From Spinactinospora alkalitolerans (lineage in GTDB: Bacteria > Actinomycetota > Actinomycetes > Streptosporangiales > Streptosporangiaceae), in contig NZ_JACCCC010000001.1 in the NCBI RefSeq assembly GCF_013408795.1, positions 2,790,001 through 2,854,000 of the forward strand: a stretch of DNA of 64,000 bases, given 5' to 3'. The position numbers and the translations under genes are program-made. The notes under the pieces were generated by a model. That model saw only the letters and a list, made by a program, of their open reading frames with translations. It was not told the DNA's origin and did no database searches. The first letter of the stretch is position 1; each line of letters begins with the position of its first letter. Of the stretch, positions 16,429 to 25,029 are shown one piece after another.

Positions 16429-17577
16429 GTGGGCTGGTTCGTCCGCATCATCATCCACGGCACCCTCTTCCACGGCGCCCTGTCCACCCTGCGCCCCGTC
16501 ATCTCCTACCGCGCCCTCGAAATGGGGCTCGCCCCCGGCTGGCTCGGCGTCTTCAGCGCCGCCCTGTCCCTCGTCCCCCTCTTCGTCGCCATCCCCATCG
16601 GCCGCTGGGTCGACCTCCACGACGAACGCCCCGTCTACCTCGCCGGCAGCGCCTTCCTCACCGCATCGGCCTTCGGCCTCACCTACGCCTACAGCACCTG
16701 GGCCATCATCGTCTGCTCCATCGGCGCCGGCATCGGCCTCATCCTCGCCATGGTCGCCGCCCAGGCCATGGTCGCCAACCGCTCACCGCGCGCCAGCTTC
16801 GACACCCGCTTCGGCATGTTCGCCCTCGCCGGATCCGCCGGCCAGCTCCTGGGCCCCCTGGCGCTGTCGGCCCTGGCCGCCACCGACCCCGCCACCCTCA
16901 CCGTCCCCGCCTTCATCGGCACCGGCATCGCCGCCACCGGATCCCTCATCGCCCTCATCGGCATGCCGGCCCCCCAGCCCCGCCCCCAGCGCAGCGGAGG
17001 CACCCCCGCACCCGGCCGGCACCGCCCCGTCGACGTCCTGCGCGCCCCCGGCGTCACCCCCGCCATCGCCTCCAGCCTCATCGTGCTCGCCAGCATCGAC
17101 ATGATCATCGTCTACCTGCCGGCGCTGGGGGAGGAGCGCGGCATCGGCGCCACCACCGTCAGCCTCCTGCTCGCCGTGCGCGCCGCCGCATCCGTCGTCT
17201 CCCGCGCCTTCCTCGGCATCGCCGTCGCCCGCAGGGGCCGCCACAGCGTCCTGGTCACCAGCCTCGCCGTCTCCGCGGTCTCCGTGGCCGTCCTCACCGC
17301 GCCGCTGTCCCCGTGGGCCCTGGCCATCGCCCTGGCCGTGGCCGGCCTCGGACTGGGCATCGGCCAGCCCCTCACCATGGCCTGGGTCGCCGACGCGGCC
17401 GCCCCCGAAGCCCGCGGCACCGCGATGGCCCTGCGCATGTCCGGCAACCAGCTCGGCCAGACCACCCTGCCGCTGCTCGCCGGGGCGCTGGCCGGCGGCA
17501 TCGGCGTGGCCGCCGTCTTCGCCACCTTCGGAGCCGGGCTCGCCGCCATCGCCGCGTCCCTGCGGCGCAGGCGCTGA
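16429..17577 (+). CDS. MFS transporter
   Basis: A 382-residue, twelve-helix major facilitator. The loop after helix 2 reads IGRWVDLHDERPVYLAGS (A-motif variant), and AQAMVANRSPRASFDTRFG follows helix 4. The GTG at 16429 is chosen because AAGG lies about 9 nt upstream and the protein then begins with a membrane helix (WFVRIIIHGTLFHGALS); the open frame upstream has no membrane-protein character. Substrate unknown; the short operator-like dyad upstream hints at drug-type regulation. Confidence 0.85.
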   Translation: MGWFVRIIIHGTLFHGALSTLRPVISYRALEMGLAPGWLGVFSAALSLVPLFVAIPIGRWVDLHDERPVYLAGSAFLTASAFGLTYAYSTWAIIVCSIGAGIGLILAMVAAQAMVANRSPRASFDTRFGMFALAGSAGQLLGPLALSALAATDPATLTVPAFIGTGIAATGSLIALIGMPAPQPRPQRSGGTPAPGRHRPVDVLRAPGVTPAIASSLIVLASIDMIIVYLPALGEERGIGATTVSLLLAVRAAASVVSRAFLGIAVARRGRHSVLVTSLAVSAVSVAVLTAPLSPWALAIALAVAGLGLGIGQPLTMAWVADAAAPEARGTAMALRMSGNQLGQTTLPLLAGALAGGIGVAAVFATFGAGLAAIAASLRRRR

Positions 17578-17604
17578 AACCCCGGCCTTCACCCCGCGCC
17601 GCGC

Positions 17605-17632
17605 CGGGCGGCGCCTAAGCCGGCGCCGCCCG
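17605..17632. terminator. Bidirectional hairpin between convergent genes
   Basis: CGGGCGGCGCC (17605-17615) pairs perfectly with GGCGCCGCCCG (17622-17632), loop TAAGCC. It lies between the MFS gene and the convergent arginase-fold gene, whose stop codon is inside the hairpin. No T-run follows on the plus side, as is common in actinobacteria. Confidence 0.6.
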
Positions 17633-18469
17633 CGAAGCATCCCGCGGCGCCGCCAGCCCCAGCGCCCCCAGCAGCGCCTCCATCTTCGCCCGCTCGTGCT
17701 CGATCACCGGCACGTACTCGCACACCCCCACGCCCACCACCTCGTGGTGGGCCGAGATCGCCGCCAGCGCCGCCGCCACCGAATCCACCAGCGGCCCCTG
17801 CGGTGTCGGACACGCCACCGCCGGCAGGTCCACCGGATCGCACACGTCCACGTCCAGGTGCACATAGGCCGGCGTGCCCGGCGCACGGCCCGCGACCACC
17901 CTGTCGGGGTCGGTGATCACCTCCACCGGATCCACCCAGGCCATGCCGGCGGCGCGCATGAACTCCAACTCGCCGCGGTCCAGATCCCGCGCACCCACCA
18001 GCGTCACCCGCGACGCCGCCACCCGCGCACCCGCCGCGCCCAGCAACCGCCCGTGCCCCTCGCCCAGCAGCAGCCGCAGGCCCATCCCGTGGGCCTTGCC
18101 GCTGGGGGAGGAGGCCGGGGTGTTGAGGTCGGCGTGGGCGTCCACCCAGTACACCACCAGGTCCGGGTAGCGCCCCGCCAGATGCTCGGCCACCGCGACA
18201 TCGGAGACGCAGTCACCGCCCAGGGTCAGCGCCCGCGCCGGGTCGCGCCGCGCCAGCCGCTCGCGCAACCCGCGCACCGTGGAGGCCACCACGTCCAGGT
18301 TGCGGACACCGTCGACCACGTCACGCGCCCCGTCCGAAACCGACACGTGCAGCCGGCTTCCGCCCGAGGGAACCAACCGGGCCAGAGCCGCAGCGCCCGC
18401 CGCCACCCGCACGTCGTCGCCGCCCTGCCACAGCGGCACCACCAGGTCAACGTCACGCTGCCACATCAT
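17615..18469 (-). CDS. Arginase/agmatinase-fold (ureohydrolase) family protein
   Basis: About 284 residues with the ureohydrolase metal motifs in order: TLGGDCVSD (normally GGDHS), YWVDAHADLNTP (DAHxD) and HLDVDVCDP (DxDxxDP). The first motif has Cys instead of the metal-binding His, which may change metal use or specificity. The family hydrolyses guanidino compounds to urea or formamide products. Two adjacent ATG codons (18469, 18466) are possible starts, with GTG 18475 as a third. No amino acid catabolic partners are adjacent, so the substrate is unknown. Confidence 0.82.
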   Translation of the reverse strand: MMWQRDVDLVVPLWQGGDDVRVAAGAAALARLVPSGGSRLHVSVSDGARDVVDGVRNLDVVASTVRGLRERLARRDPARALTLGGDCVSDVAVAEHLAGRYPDLVVYWVDAHADLNTPASSPSGKAHGMGLRLLLGEGHGRLLGAAGARVAASRVTLVGARDLDRGELEFMRAAGMAWVDPVEVITDPDRVVAGRAPGTPAYVHLDVDVCDPVDLPAVACPTPQGPLVDSVAAALAAISAHHEVVGVGVCEYVPVIEHERAKMEALLGALGLAAPRDASRAAPA

Positions 18470-19311
18470 GGCCACACAGTAGGCCCGGCCGCGCCCCGGC
18501 GCACCCCGAACCCGGCAAAACCCCCGCGACCGGCAGCGGCCACCCGCGCGGGTAAACCACCCGGCCCGTATCACCGCGGCCCACGCCGCCGGGCGCGTCC
18601 GATGAGCGGCCGGCGGCGTGGGCCGCGGGCGGCCGCATCGGCGCCGCACGGGCCCCTTCGCGGGCGCTGCGGCTGAATCGATCGGGTCCGCGGACTCGCC
18701 GCACCTGCCGAGGCGGGTCCGCACCGACGCCCGGGACGGTGCGGCGCCGTGCGCGGCCGGCCGGGTCTTCGCCTGAAGGCCGCGGCAGCCCCTTCTCGGC
18801 GCCCCTCATAAGTCGCCGATAATGAATATTATGTCAAGTAAGCGGTTTTCCGGGCTCCTCCGAGAGGGGTTTGCGCGCCCCGCCGCAGCGCCGAAGGCGG
18901 CGCGGTGATCCGTCCGGCGCATCGGCGCTGCGGCCCGGCTCGGACATCCGGGCGCGATGGCGGCCGCACCCGGAGAACCCGAACCGCCGACCCGGACGGC
19001 GACGGCATCCGGCGGCCGACCAGCCGGACGTCGGGCCCGCGAACGCAAAGCCGAGGAATTCGCCTGGAGCCGCACGTTTCGTCCGGCCGGTCGCCTCAGT
19101 GGATCCCTCGTCCCGGCCGCCGAAGAAGCCTCCGCCGTCCGGGGTTTCTGCGGGCGTGTCCCGGGCGGCACCTTCCCGCCGGGTCGGCGGCCGCGTCGGA
19201 CCCTCCCCGATGATCATGAAGGGCCGATGTGGCGGAGCAGGCGTTCCCGGTCCCCGCCGCGGCCGCCGACGGGAGGTTCGGCGCGGCGGGGACCGGATCT
19301 CCATCCATGTT

Positions 19312-19337
19312 TGATGCATAAAGTGCGTTATGCATCA
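19312..19337. promoter_or_regulatory. Perfect inverted repeat, 10-bp arms
   Basis: TGATGCATAA (19312-19321) and TTATGCATCA (19328-19337) are exact reverse complements around AGTGCG. The AT-rich arms stand out from the GC-rich context. This looks like an operator for a dimeric regulator (GntR/TetR size), but no gene starts immediately beside it. Confidence 0.6.
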
Positions 19338-19837
19338 TTCGTAGATGATTGCGGCGAATGCCGGATTCTCCGGCCGGGATCCGCCCTCCGGATCCCGGCC
19401 GCAGCCTTCCTCCGGGGACGGACGGGCCGCCCCCCGCCCGTCCCCGCTGCGCCGCGGCCCACAGGGTCCCCGCCCCGGCGCCGCGTCTCAGCCGGCGGTG
19501 AGGACGGTCCTGCCCGGGACGTGGCTCCCCTCTCCCCCGCCCGCTGCGCCGCGGCGGCCTCGGCGAGCCGATGCGGTGCAGCGGGCGGCATCGTCGTCGC
19601 TGTCCTTCCGATCGGTGCGGTGAGCGTTCCGGTCGGTCCGCTGGGGGCGCGGTGCACGGGTGGCCGGTGCTCCCCCGCCCCGCTGCCGTGCGGCTTCGCG
19701 GCGGCACCGCCGTCGGCGGGCGGTGGCGCGGTGGCGCGGGCTGGGCGACCTGGGGTGATGGGACGCGCGAGCCGTGCGATGCGTTGACCGCGCGGGTGGG
19801 TGCGGGGCAGGATCGTCCACAAGCGGCCAGAACTCGG

Positions 19838-19854
19838 TGAACACCCTGTGTTCA
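19838..19854. promoter_or_regulatory. Operator-like dyad upstream of DUF418 gene
   Basis: TGAACAC (19838-19844) and GTGTTCA (19848-19854) form a perfect inverted repeat with a 3-bp spacer, 28 bp before the GTG of the membrane protein gene. Size and position fit a repressor site for that gene. Confidence 0.6.
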
Positions 19855-19881
19855 TGGAAGCGGCGGGGGATCCTCATAGAT

Positions 19882-21252
19882 GTGTCGAACAGTGCCAGTC
19901 CAGCCCCCGACAGCGGTCCCGCCGAAGAGACCCGTCCGCATCATGCGGGCGCGCCCGGCGGTTCGGCGAGCGTGACCGGGACCGTGCCGGCCGCGCCTGG
20001 AGATCCCGGCGCCCCTGGGCCCTTGCCCCGCTCCCCCGGCGCCGCCGGTGCCCGGGCCTGGGGTGCCGACCGCCTCATCGGCGTCGACGTGGCCCGCGGG
20101 CTGGCCGTGCTGGGCATGTTCGTGGTGCACGTGGGCGTCGGCTGGAGTCTGGCCGATGGCTCCAACGCCCTCTACCCCGTTGCGGCCGGGCGTTCGGCCG
20201 CGCTGTTCGCGCTGCTGGCCGGGGTTTCGATCGCGCTGCTGTCGGGCGGGTCTCGGCCCAGGAGCGGCAAGGAGATGGGGGTCGCGCTGTGGCGGGTGGT
20301 GATCCGGGGTCTGATCATGCTGCCGGTGGGCACCGCGCTGACGATGATGGGCACGCCGGTCTCGGTGATCCTGGCCTACTATGCGGTGTTCTTCGTGCTG
20401 GCCGCCCCGCTGCTGGACGAGCGGTGGAAGGTGGTGGCCGGGACCGCGGCGGTGCTGGGGGTGGCCGGGCCGCTCGCGTCGTTCTACCTGCGCGGCCTGA
20501 TGGTGCGGGGCGGGCCGCTGGAGGGTCCGGTGCAGGCCGTCGACTCCTATGACCCCTTCGCCGTCTATGCGGGCGACGGGGTGGTGAACTTCCTGGTCAC
20601 CGGCTCCTATCCGGCGATCACCTGGATGCCGTTCGTGTTGGCGGGGCTGGCGATCGGGCGGCTGGACCTGCGTTCGGTGCGGGTGCGCTGGGCGCTGGTG
20701 GGCGTGGGTTCGGGCTTGGCCGTGCTGGCCTACGGCACCTCCTGGGTGGCGCTGTACGTCCTGGGCGGGGCGCAGCGCCTCGCCGCGGCCACCGACCGGG
20801 CGACGGGGGCGCCTTATGGGGCCGAGGGGGTCGACGCGGCGCTGTATGAGGGGTTCGGCGGGGCGGTGCCCACCTCCGACTGGGCGTGGCTGCTGAGTGC
20901 GGCTCCGCACAGCGGTACCCCGCTGGAGGTCTATGGTGCGGGCGGGGTCGCCATCGCGGTGCTGGGGGTGTGCCTGCTGGTGTCGCAGTACCTGCGGTGG
21001 GTGGTGTATCCGCTGGCCGCGGTGGGTGCGCTGGCGTTGACGACCTATGTGGGCCACATTCTGCTGATCTGGGTGGCCGAGCAGGGGCTGCTGGAGGGCA
21101 CGCCGTTGGTCTTCGTCACCGACCAGTTGGCCTATTCGGTGCTGGTGGGGTCGGTGCTGGCGGCGACGGTGTGGCGGCTGCTGGTGCGGCGGGGGCCGCT
21201 GGAGTGGCCGTTGCACGCGGTGTCGATGTGGGCGGCCAAGCGCATTCCCTGA
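19882..21252 (+). CDS. DUF418-family membrane protein
   Basis: A 456-residue protein with an unstructured Pro/Ala/Gly-rich N-terminus (about 60 residues) and about ten membrane helices. The conserved start RLIGVDVARGLAVLGMFVVH is shared by DUF418 and HGSNAT-like acyltransferase membrane proteins; the C-terminal signature RRGPLEWPLHAVSMW is typical of DUF418. These proteins may move acyl groups across the membrane, but the function is not established. The GTG at 19882 is chosen from GGGGGAT upstream; the ATG nearby is out of frame. Confidence 0.82.
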   Translation: MSNSASPAPDSGPAEETRPHHAGAPGGSASVTGTVPAAPGDPGAPGPLPRSPGAAGARAWGADRLIGVDVARGLAVLGMFVVHVGVGWSLADGSNALYPVAAGRSAALFALLAGVSIALLSGGSRPRSGKEMGVALWRVVIRGLIMLPVGTALTMMGTPVSVILAYYAVFFVLAAPLLDERWKVVAGTAAVLGVAGPLASFYLRGLMVRGGPLEGPVQAVDSYDPFAVYAGDGVVNFLVTGSYPAITWMPFVLAGLAIGRLDLRSVRVRWALVGVGSGLAVLAYGTSWVALYVLGGAQRLAAATDRATGAPYGAEGVDAALYEGFGGAVPTSDWAWLLSAAPHSGTPLEVYGAGGVAIAVLGVCLLVSQYLRWVVYPLAAVGALALTTYVGHILLIWVAEQGLLEGTPLVFVTDQLAYSVLVGSVLAATVWRLLVRRGPLEWPLHAVSMWAAKRIP

Positions 21253-21271
21253 GGCCGCGGGTCTGGAAGGG

Positions 21272-21298
21272 GCGGGGCGCGGCGCGTCCCGCTTTTTT
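21272..21298 (+). terminator. Rho-independent terminator
   Basis: GCGGGGCGC (21272-21280) pairs with GCGTCCCGC (21284-21292, one G-T pair), loop GGC, followed by six T residues. It ends the DUF418 transcript 20 bp after its stop codon. Confidence 0.8.
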
Positions 21299-21400
21299 CG
21301 CGGCCTCGTCCGGGGCGGGGGCGGTGCCGGTGTGCCGCCGTGGCCCGAAGAGTCGGGGCCCAGATGATCACCGCGGGCCGAAATCGGGGATGGTTGCCTT

Positions 21401-22435
21401 ATGAGCGTTGCGGTTGAGGACGGGGCGTCGCCGATGTCGGCGGTGCGGGCGGTCGAGGAGTATCTGGTGGCGCGGAGTTCGGCCAAGCCGTCGCCGCACA
21501 CGATCGCGGCCTACCGGCGGGATCTGCTCGGGGTGCTGGAGTGCGCGGCCCGGGTGCAGGGGTGCGCGGTGGGCGGGCTGGGGCTGGGCGCGTTGACGGG
21601 CGGGCTGCTGCGGCGGGCGTTCGCGGAGTTCGCGGCCGAGCGGGCGCCTTCCAGCGTGACGCGGGCGTGGTCGACCTGGAACGGGTTCTTCGCGTTCTGG
21701 GTGACGGAGGGGGCTGTGGCGGGCAACCCGATGCCGGCGGTGCAGCGGCCGCGGCTCAAACCGCGCCAGCCCAAGCCGCTGATGGGCGAGGACACTCCTG
21801 AGCGGCTGCTGGAGGCGTTGGCGGCGGGCTGCCGGCGGGCGCGTGAGCCCTGGCCCGAGCGCGACATCGCGGTGCTGGCGCTGGCGCTGCTGACGGGGCT
21901 GCGTTCGGCGGAGATGCTGTCGCTGACGTGTGAGTCGCTCAGTGGGCGGCCGGGTGAGCGGCGGATCCGCGTGGTGGGTAAGGGCGGGCGTACCCGGTCG
22001 CTGCCGATCGAGGCGCCGCTGGAGGCGCTGATCGACGCCTACCTGCGCACGCGCGGTCAGCGGTTCGGGCGTGTCAGGGGTTCTGATGCGTTGCTGGTGG
22101 ACAACCGGGGCCGGGGGTTGCGCCGCGGCGGGCTGCAGTACCTGGTCCGCCAGTGCTACCGGCACGCCGGGGTCCATGACCGGGTGGCCGCGGGGACGCT
22201 GGTGCATGCGCTGCGCCACACCTTCGCCACGCGGCTGGCCGAGGACGGGGCCTCGGTCACCGAGATCATGCGGCTGCTGGGGCACTCCTCGCTGACTTCG
22301 TCGCAGTCCTACATCGACGTCACGGCCCAGGCCCAGCGTGATGCGGCCCGTTCCAACCGCACCTACGGGGTGCTGCGGCGCCTGGCCGGGCGCGCCCAGG
22401 AGTCGGCGGCCGACTCCCCCGCGCCGAAGATGTGA
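21401..22435 (+). CDS. Tyrosine recombinase (XerC/D-like)
   Basis: A 344-residue complete recombinase. The core-binding domain spans about 15-120. Catalytic residues are visible: Arg168 (LLTGLRSAEML), Lys194 (VGKGGRTRS), His269/Arg272 (HALRHTFATRL), His295 (LLGHSSLTSSQSY) and Tyr304. It lacks the zinc-like CPVC insert of the second recombinase at 39-40 kb. It stands alone without an excisionase or replication gene, so it may be a chromosomal Xer-like protein or the relic of an element. Confidence 0.88.
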   Translation: MSVAVEDGASPMSAVRAVEEYLVARSSAKPSPHTIAAYRRDLLGVLECAARVQGCAVGGLGLGALTGGLLRRAFAEFAAERAPSSVTRAWSTWNGFFAFWVTEGAVAGNPMPAVQRPRLKPRQPKPLMGEDTPERLLEALAAGCRRAREPWPERDIAVLALALLTGLRSAEMLSLTCESLSGRPGERRIRVVGKGGRTRSLPIEAPLEALIDAYLRTRGQRFGRVRGSDALLVDNRGRGLRRGGLQYLVRQCYRHAGVHDRVAAGTLVHALRHTFATRLAEDGASVTEIMRLLGHSSLTSSQSYIDVTAQAQRDAARSNRTYGVLRRLAGRAQESAADSPAPKM

Positions 22436-22493
22436 TGGAGGTCACCGGCTGGGTAGGGGGTGGGGTTCCGAGCGTCGACGAGGGAGGCCCATC

Positions 22494-23624
22494 ATGCGCG
22501 CGGTGGTGTATCAGGAGCCGTTCGAGGTGGCGGTGCAGGAGGTGCCCGATCCCCGTATCGAGGATCCGACCGATGTGCTGGTGCGCATCACCTCCAGTGC
22601 GATCTGCGGGTCCGATCTGCACATGTACGAGGGGCGCACCGAGGCTGAGCCCGGGATCGTGTTCGGCCACGAGAACATGGGCGTGGTGGAGGAGATCGGG
22701 TCGGCGGTGACCTCGGTGTCCCGGGGGGACCGGGTGGTGATGCCGTTCAACGTGGCCTGCGGGTTCTGCCGCAACTGCCAGGCCGGCTTCACGGGGTTCT
22801 GCCTGACCGTCAACCCCGGCTTCGCCGGCGGCGCCTACGGTTACGTGGCGATGGGGCCCTACCGGGGCGGGCAGGCCGAGTACCTGCGGGTGCCCTTCGC
22901 CGACTTCAACTGCCTGGTGCTGCCGCCGGGCGAGGAGAACGAGGCCGATTACGCGCTGCTGGCCGACATCTTCCCCACGGGCTACCACGGGTGCGAGCTG
23001 GCCGGGGTGTCGCCGGGGGACACGGTGGCGGTCTACGGTGCGGGGCCGGTGGGGTTGATGGCGGCCTACTCGGCGTTTCTGCGCGGGGCCTCGCGGGTGC
23101 TGGTGGTGGACAAGGTGCCCGAGCGGCTGCGCATGGCCGAGTCGATCGGCGCCGAACCGGTCGACTTCAGCGCCGGCGATCCGGCCGAGCAGATCCGCGA
23201 CCTCACCGGCGGCGGCACCGACAAGGGCATCGATGCGGTGGGCTACCAGGCCAAGGGCCACTCCGGTGAGGGCGAGGAGCCGGCCGCCGTGCTCAACGCG
23301 CTGGTGTACACGGTGCGGGCCACGGGGGCGCTGGGGGTGCCGGGCCTGTACCTGTCGTCCGATCCCGGCGGCGGTGACGAGGAGGCCCGGCAGGGCCGGC
23401 TGGTGCTGGAGATCGGCAAGCTGTTCGAGAAGGGCCTGCGGATGGGGACCGGGCAGGCCAACGTCAAGCGCTACAACCGGCAGTTGCGCGACCTGATCGC
23501 CCAGGGGCGGGCCAAGCCGTCGTTCGTGGTGTCCAACGAGGTGCCGTTGGACGAGGCGGCCTCGGCCTATGACAAGTTCGACCGCAGGGTGGAGGGCTAC
23601 ACCAAGGTGCTGCTGCATCCCTGA
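22494..23624 (+). CDS. Zn-dependent alcohol/formaldehyde dehydrogenase-family protein
   Basis: A 376-residue medium-chain dehydrogenase. Catalytic zinc ligands lie at Cys38 (ICGSD) and His59-Glu60 (FGHEN). The structural zinc site has Cys89, Cys92, Cys95 and Cys103. The Rossmann motif is VAVYGAGPVGLMAA. Length and the stretch TDKGIDAVGYQAKGHS match glutathione-independent formaldehyde dehydrogenases and related aldehyde-dismutating enzymes. ATG 22494 has AGGGAGG 8 nt upstream. Substrate not proven. Confidence 0.88.
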   Translation: MRAVVYQEPFEVAVQEVPDPRIEDPTDVLVRITSSAICGSDLHMYEGRTEAEPGIVFGHENMGVVEEIGSAVTSVSRGDRVVMPFNVACGFCRNCQAGFTGFCLTVNPGFAGGAYGYVAMGPYRGGQAEYLRVPFADFNCLVLPPGEENEADYALLADIFPTGYHGCELAGVSPGDTVAVYGAGPVGLMAAYSAFLRGASRVLVVDKVPERLRMAESIGAEPVDFSAGDPAEQIRDLTGGGTDKGIDAVGYQAKGHSGEGEEPAAVLNALVYTVRATGALGVPGLYLSSDPGGGDEEARQGRLVLEIGKLFEKGLRMGTGQANVKRYNRQLRDLIAQGRAKPSFVVSNEVPLDEAASAYDKFDRRVEGYTKVLLHP

Positions 23625-23634
23625 GGCGCCCGGT

Positions 23635-23672
23635 CCCGCGCCGCCCCAGGGGTCGGGGCGGCGCGGGGTTTT
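23635..23672. terminator. Strong bidirectional terminator
   Basis: CCCGCGCCGCCCC (23635-23647) pairs perfectly with GGGGCGGCGCGGG (23655-23667), loop 7 nt, followed by GTTTT. It separates the dehydrogenase gene from the convergent SRPBCC gene. Confidence 0.85.
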
Positions 23673-23679
23673 CGGTGCC

Positions 23680-24573
23680 TCAGCCGGGGGTCGGGGCGTG
23701 CAGGCGGCGGGCCAGGAGGTCCAGGTGGGTGCGCCAGGCCGCCAGGGCGGTGGAGCGCTCCTGCTCGGCGCCGTGCGGGCCGGTCTGGGTCAGGGTGATG
23801 CGGGCGCCCGCGGGCCCTTGCGACAGCTCCCAGCGCACGCGGCCGGCGGGGCCTTGGGCGTCGCGCCAGTCGTATTCGAGCAGGGTGGGGGCCTGCAGTG
23901 CGGTGATCGCCGCGGCGGGGACCTCTCGGGTGGTGGCGGTCGGCGGTGCCGGAGTGCCGGTGGTGGCGGTCTCGGCGCCGCTGGTCAGGGCGTCCCAGAC
24001 GGTGTCGATGGGCGGGCCCATCAGTTGGCGGTCGAAGCGCACCAGCCAGCCCTGTTCGGTGCTGCCGGTCGAGCCGGTGTCCAGGCCGAAGGCGCTGATG
24101 TAGGTCTCGTGCCGTTGGGCGGGGTCGGTCGCGGCGGGTGCGGGCCGGTCGGCCAGGAGCGCCTGCAGTTGGTCCAGGCAGGTCTGCCAGCCGGTGGCGT
24201 AGGCGGCCGCGGCGGGCCGGTCGTCGAAGGTGTGGGTGAAGACCAGCAGGCAGTCCGCGCCCTCGGGGCGCAGTTCGAAGTGGACGAGGTCGTCGCTTTC
24301 GTTGGGCGTCTGCGCGGGTGCGTGCTCGCTGAAGGCGAAGGTGCGGGGCGGGTCGAGTTCGGTGATGGTGGCGGTCATGGTGGTGCCGGCGCCGTCGTCG
24401 AAGTCGATGCGGCCGCCGATGCGCAGGTCCATGTCCGTGACCTGGAAGGGGTACCAGCGGCTGAGGTGGTCGGGTTCGGTGATGGCGCGCCAGACCTTTT
24501 CCGGGGTGTGGTGCAGCTGCCGCTGGATGCGCAGCACGGGGCGTCCGTCGACGGTGCGCAGGGTCTCGTTCAC
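23680..24573 (-). CDS. SRPBCC/AHSA1-family protein (two domains)
   Basis: About 297 residues made of two START-like AHSA1 domains. The first has RQLHHTPEKVWRAITEPDHL and WYPFQVTDMDLRIGGRIDFD, the second WLVRFDRQLMGPPIDTVWDAL. Such proteins bind hydrophobic ligands in a central cavity; no ligand is known here. The GTG at 24573 overlaps the TGA of the ArsR gene (GTGA) and has AAGGA upstream. The ArsR-SRPBCC pair is a common actinobacterial arrangement. Confidence 0.86.
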   Translation of the reverse strand: MNETLRTVDGRPVLRIQRQLHHTPEKVWRAITEPDHLSRWYPFQVTDMDLRIGGRIDFDDGAGTTMTATITELDPPRTFAFSEHAPAQTPNESDDLVHFELRPEGADCLLVFTHTFDDRPAAAAYATGWQTCLDQLQALLADRPAPAATDPAQRHETYISAFGLDTGSTGSTEQGWLVRFDRQLMGPPIDTVWDALTSGAETATTGTPAPPTATTREVPAAAITALQAPTLLEYDWRDAQGPAGRVRWELSQGPAGARITLTQTGPHGAEQERSTALAAWRTHLDLLARRLHAPTPG

Positions 24574-24917
24574 GGCTGGTCCTTCCGGTTGTCGTCGGGT
24601 CGGTCGGGGTCGTCGGTCATGGTGTCGAGGTGGTCTTCGAGGGCGTCGAGGTGCTGGTTCCACAGGCGCCGGTAGGGCGCGAGCCAGGCGTCGACCTCTT
24701 CCAGGGGGTCGGTGCGCAGTTCGTACCAGCGGCGTTGGGCGTCGCGGCGGACCCGGACCAGTCCGGCCTCGCGCAGCACCCGCAGGTGCTTGGAGGTGCT
24801 GGGTTGGCTCAGGCCGAGCCGGTCGGTGAGTTCGCCGACCGGGTGGGGCCGCTGCAGGAGCAGGTCCAGGATCTGGCGCCGGGTGGGTTCGGCGAGGACG
24901 TCGAAGGGGATGGCCAC
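24570..24917 (-). CDS. ArsR-family transcriptional regulator
   Basis: A 115-residue winged-helix protein. The DNA-binding core is DVLAEPTRRQILDLLL, then LSQPSTSKHLRVLREAG and the wing VRRDAQRRWYELRTD. No ArsR metal-binding cysteines are present, so it is of the metal-free subgroup linked to SRPBCC proteins. The GTG start at 24917 lies 6 nt after a -10 box, suggesting leaderless translation. It probably represses its own operon with the downstream SRPBCC gene. Confidence 0.9.
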   Translation of the reverse strand: MAIPFDVLAEPTRRQILDLLLQRPHPVGELTDRLGLSQPSTSKHLRVLREAGLVRVRRDAQRRWYELRTDPLEEVDAWLAPYRRLWNQHLDALEDHLDTMTDDPDRPDDNRKDQP

Positions 24918-24957
24918 CCCTTGAACATACTCCGTCGGTTATATGCTTGCAAGGGAA
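24918..24957 (-). promoter_or_regulatory. Promoter and operator-like dyad of the ArsR-SRPBCC operon
   Basis: On the minus strand TTGCAA (24952-24947) and TATGTT (24929-24924) are spaced 17 bp. CCCTTG (24918-24923) and CAAGGG (24950-24955) form an inverted repeat that brackets the promoter, a good place for auto-repression. Confidence 0.6.
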
Positions 24958-25029
24958 TGTTTTCGGGTGTCGGCGGCGCGGCCCCGACCGCCGCGCCGCA
25001 GGCCGCGGAGTTGGCTAGGCTTGCTGCCC

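Larger units (their letters stand above)
18470..19881. other. Gene-poor 1.4-kb region with palindromes
   Basis: No reading frame here has family-like features; the open frames are low-complexity Arg/Pro/Gly-rich products of GC-rich DNA. Noted inside: an AT-rich patch with ATAAT/ATTAT (18819-18832), next to a minus-strand TTGACA at 18838-18833; a strong palindrome at 19312-19337; and an operator-like dyad at 19838-19854. It may hold a degraded gene, an untranslated RNA or only regulatory DNA. Confidence 0.5.

Noticed and set aside
18834-19319. Minus-strand frame starting inside the palindrome
   Set aside because: No ribosome site, no family features, Arg/Pro/Gly-rich; treated as non-coding.
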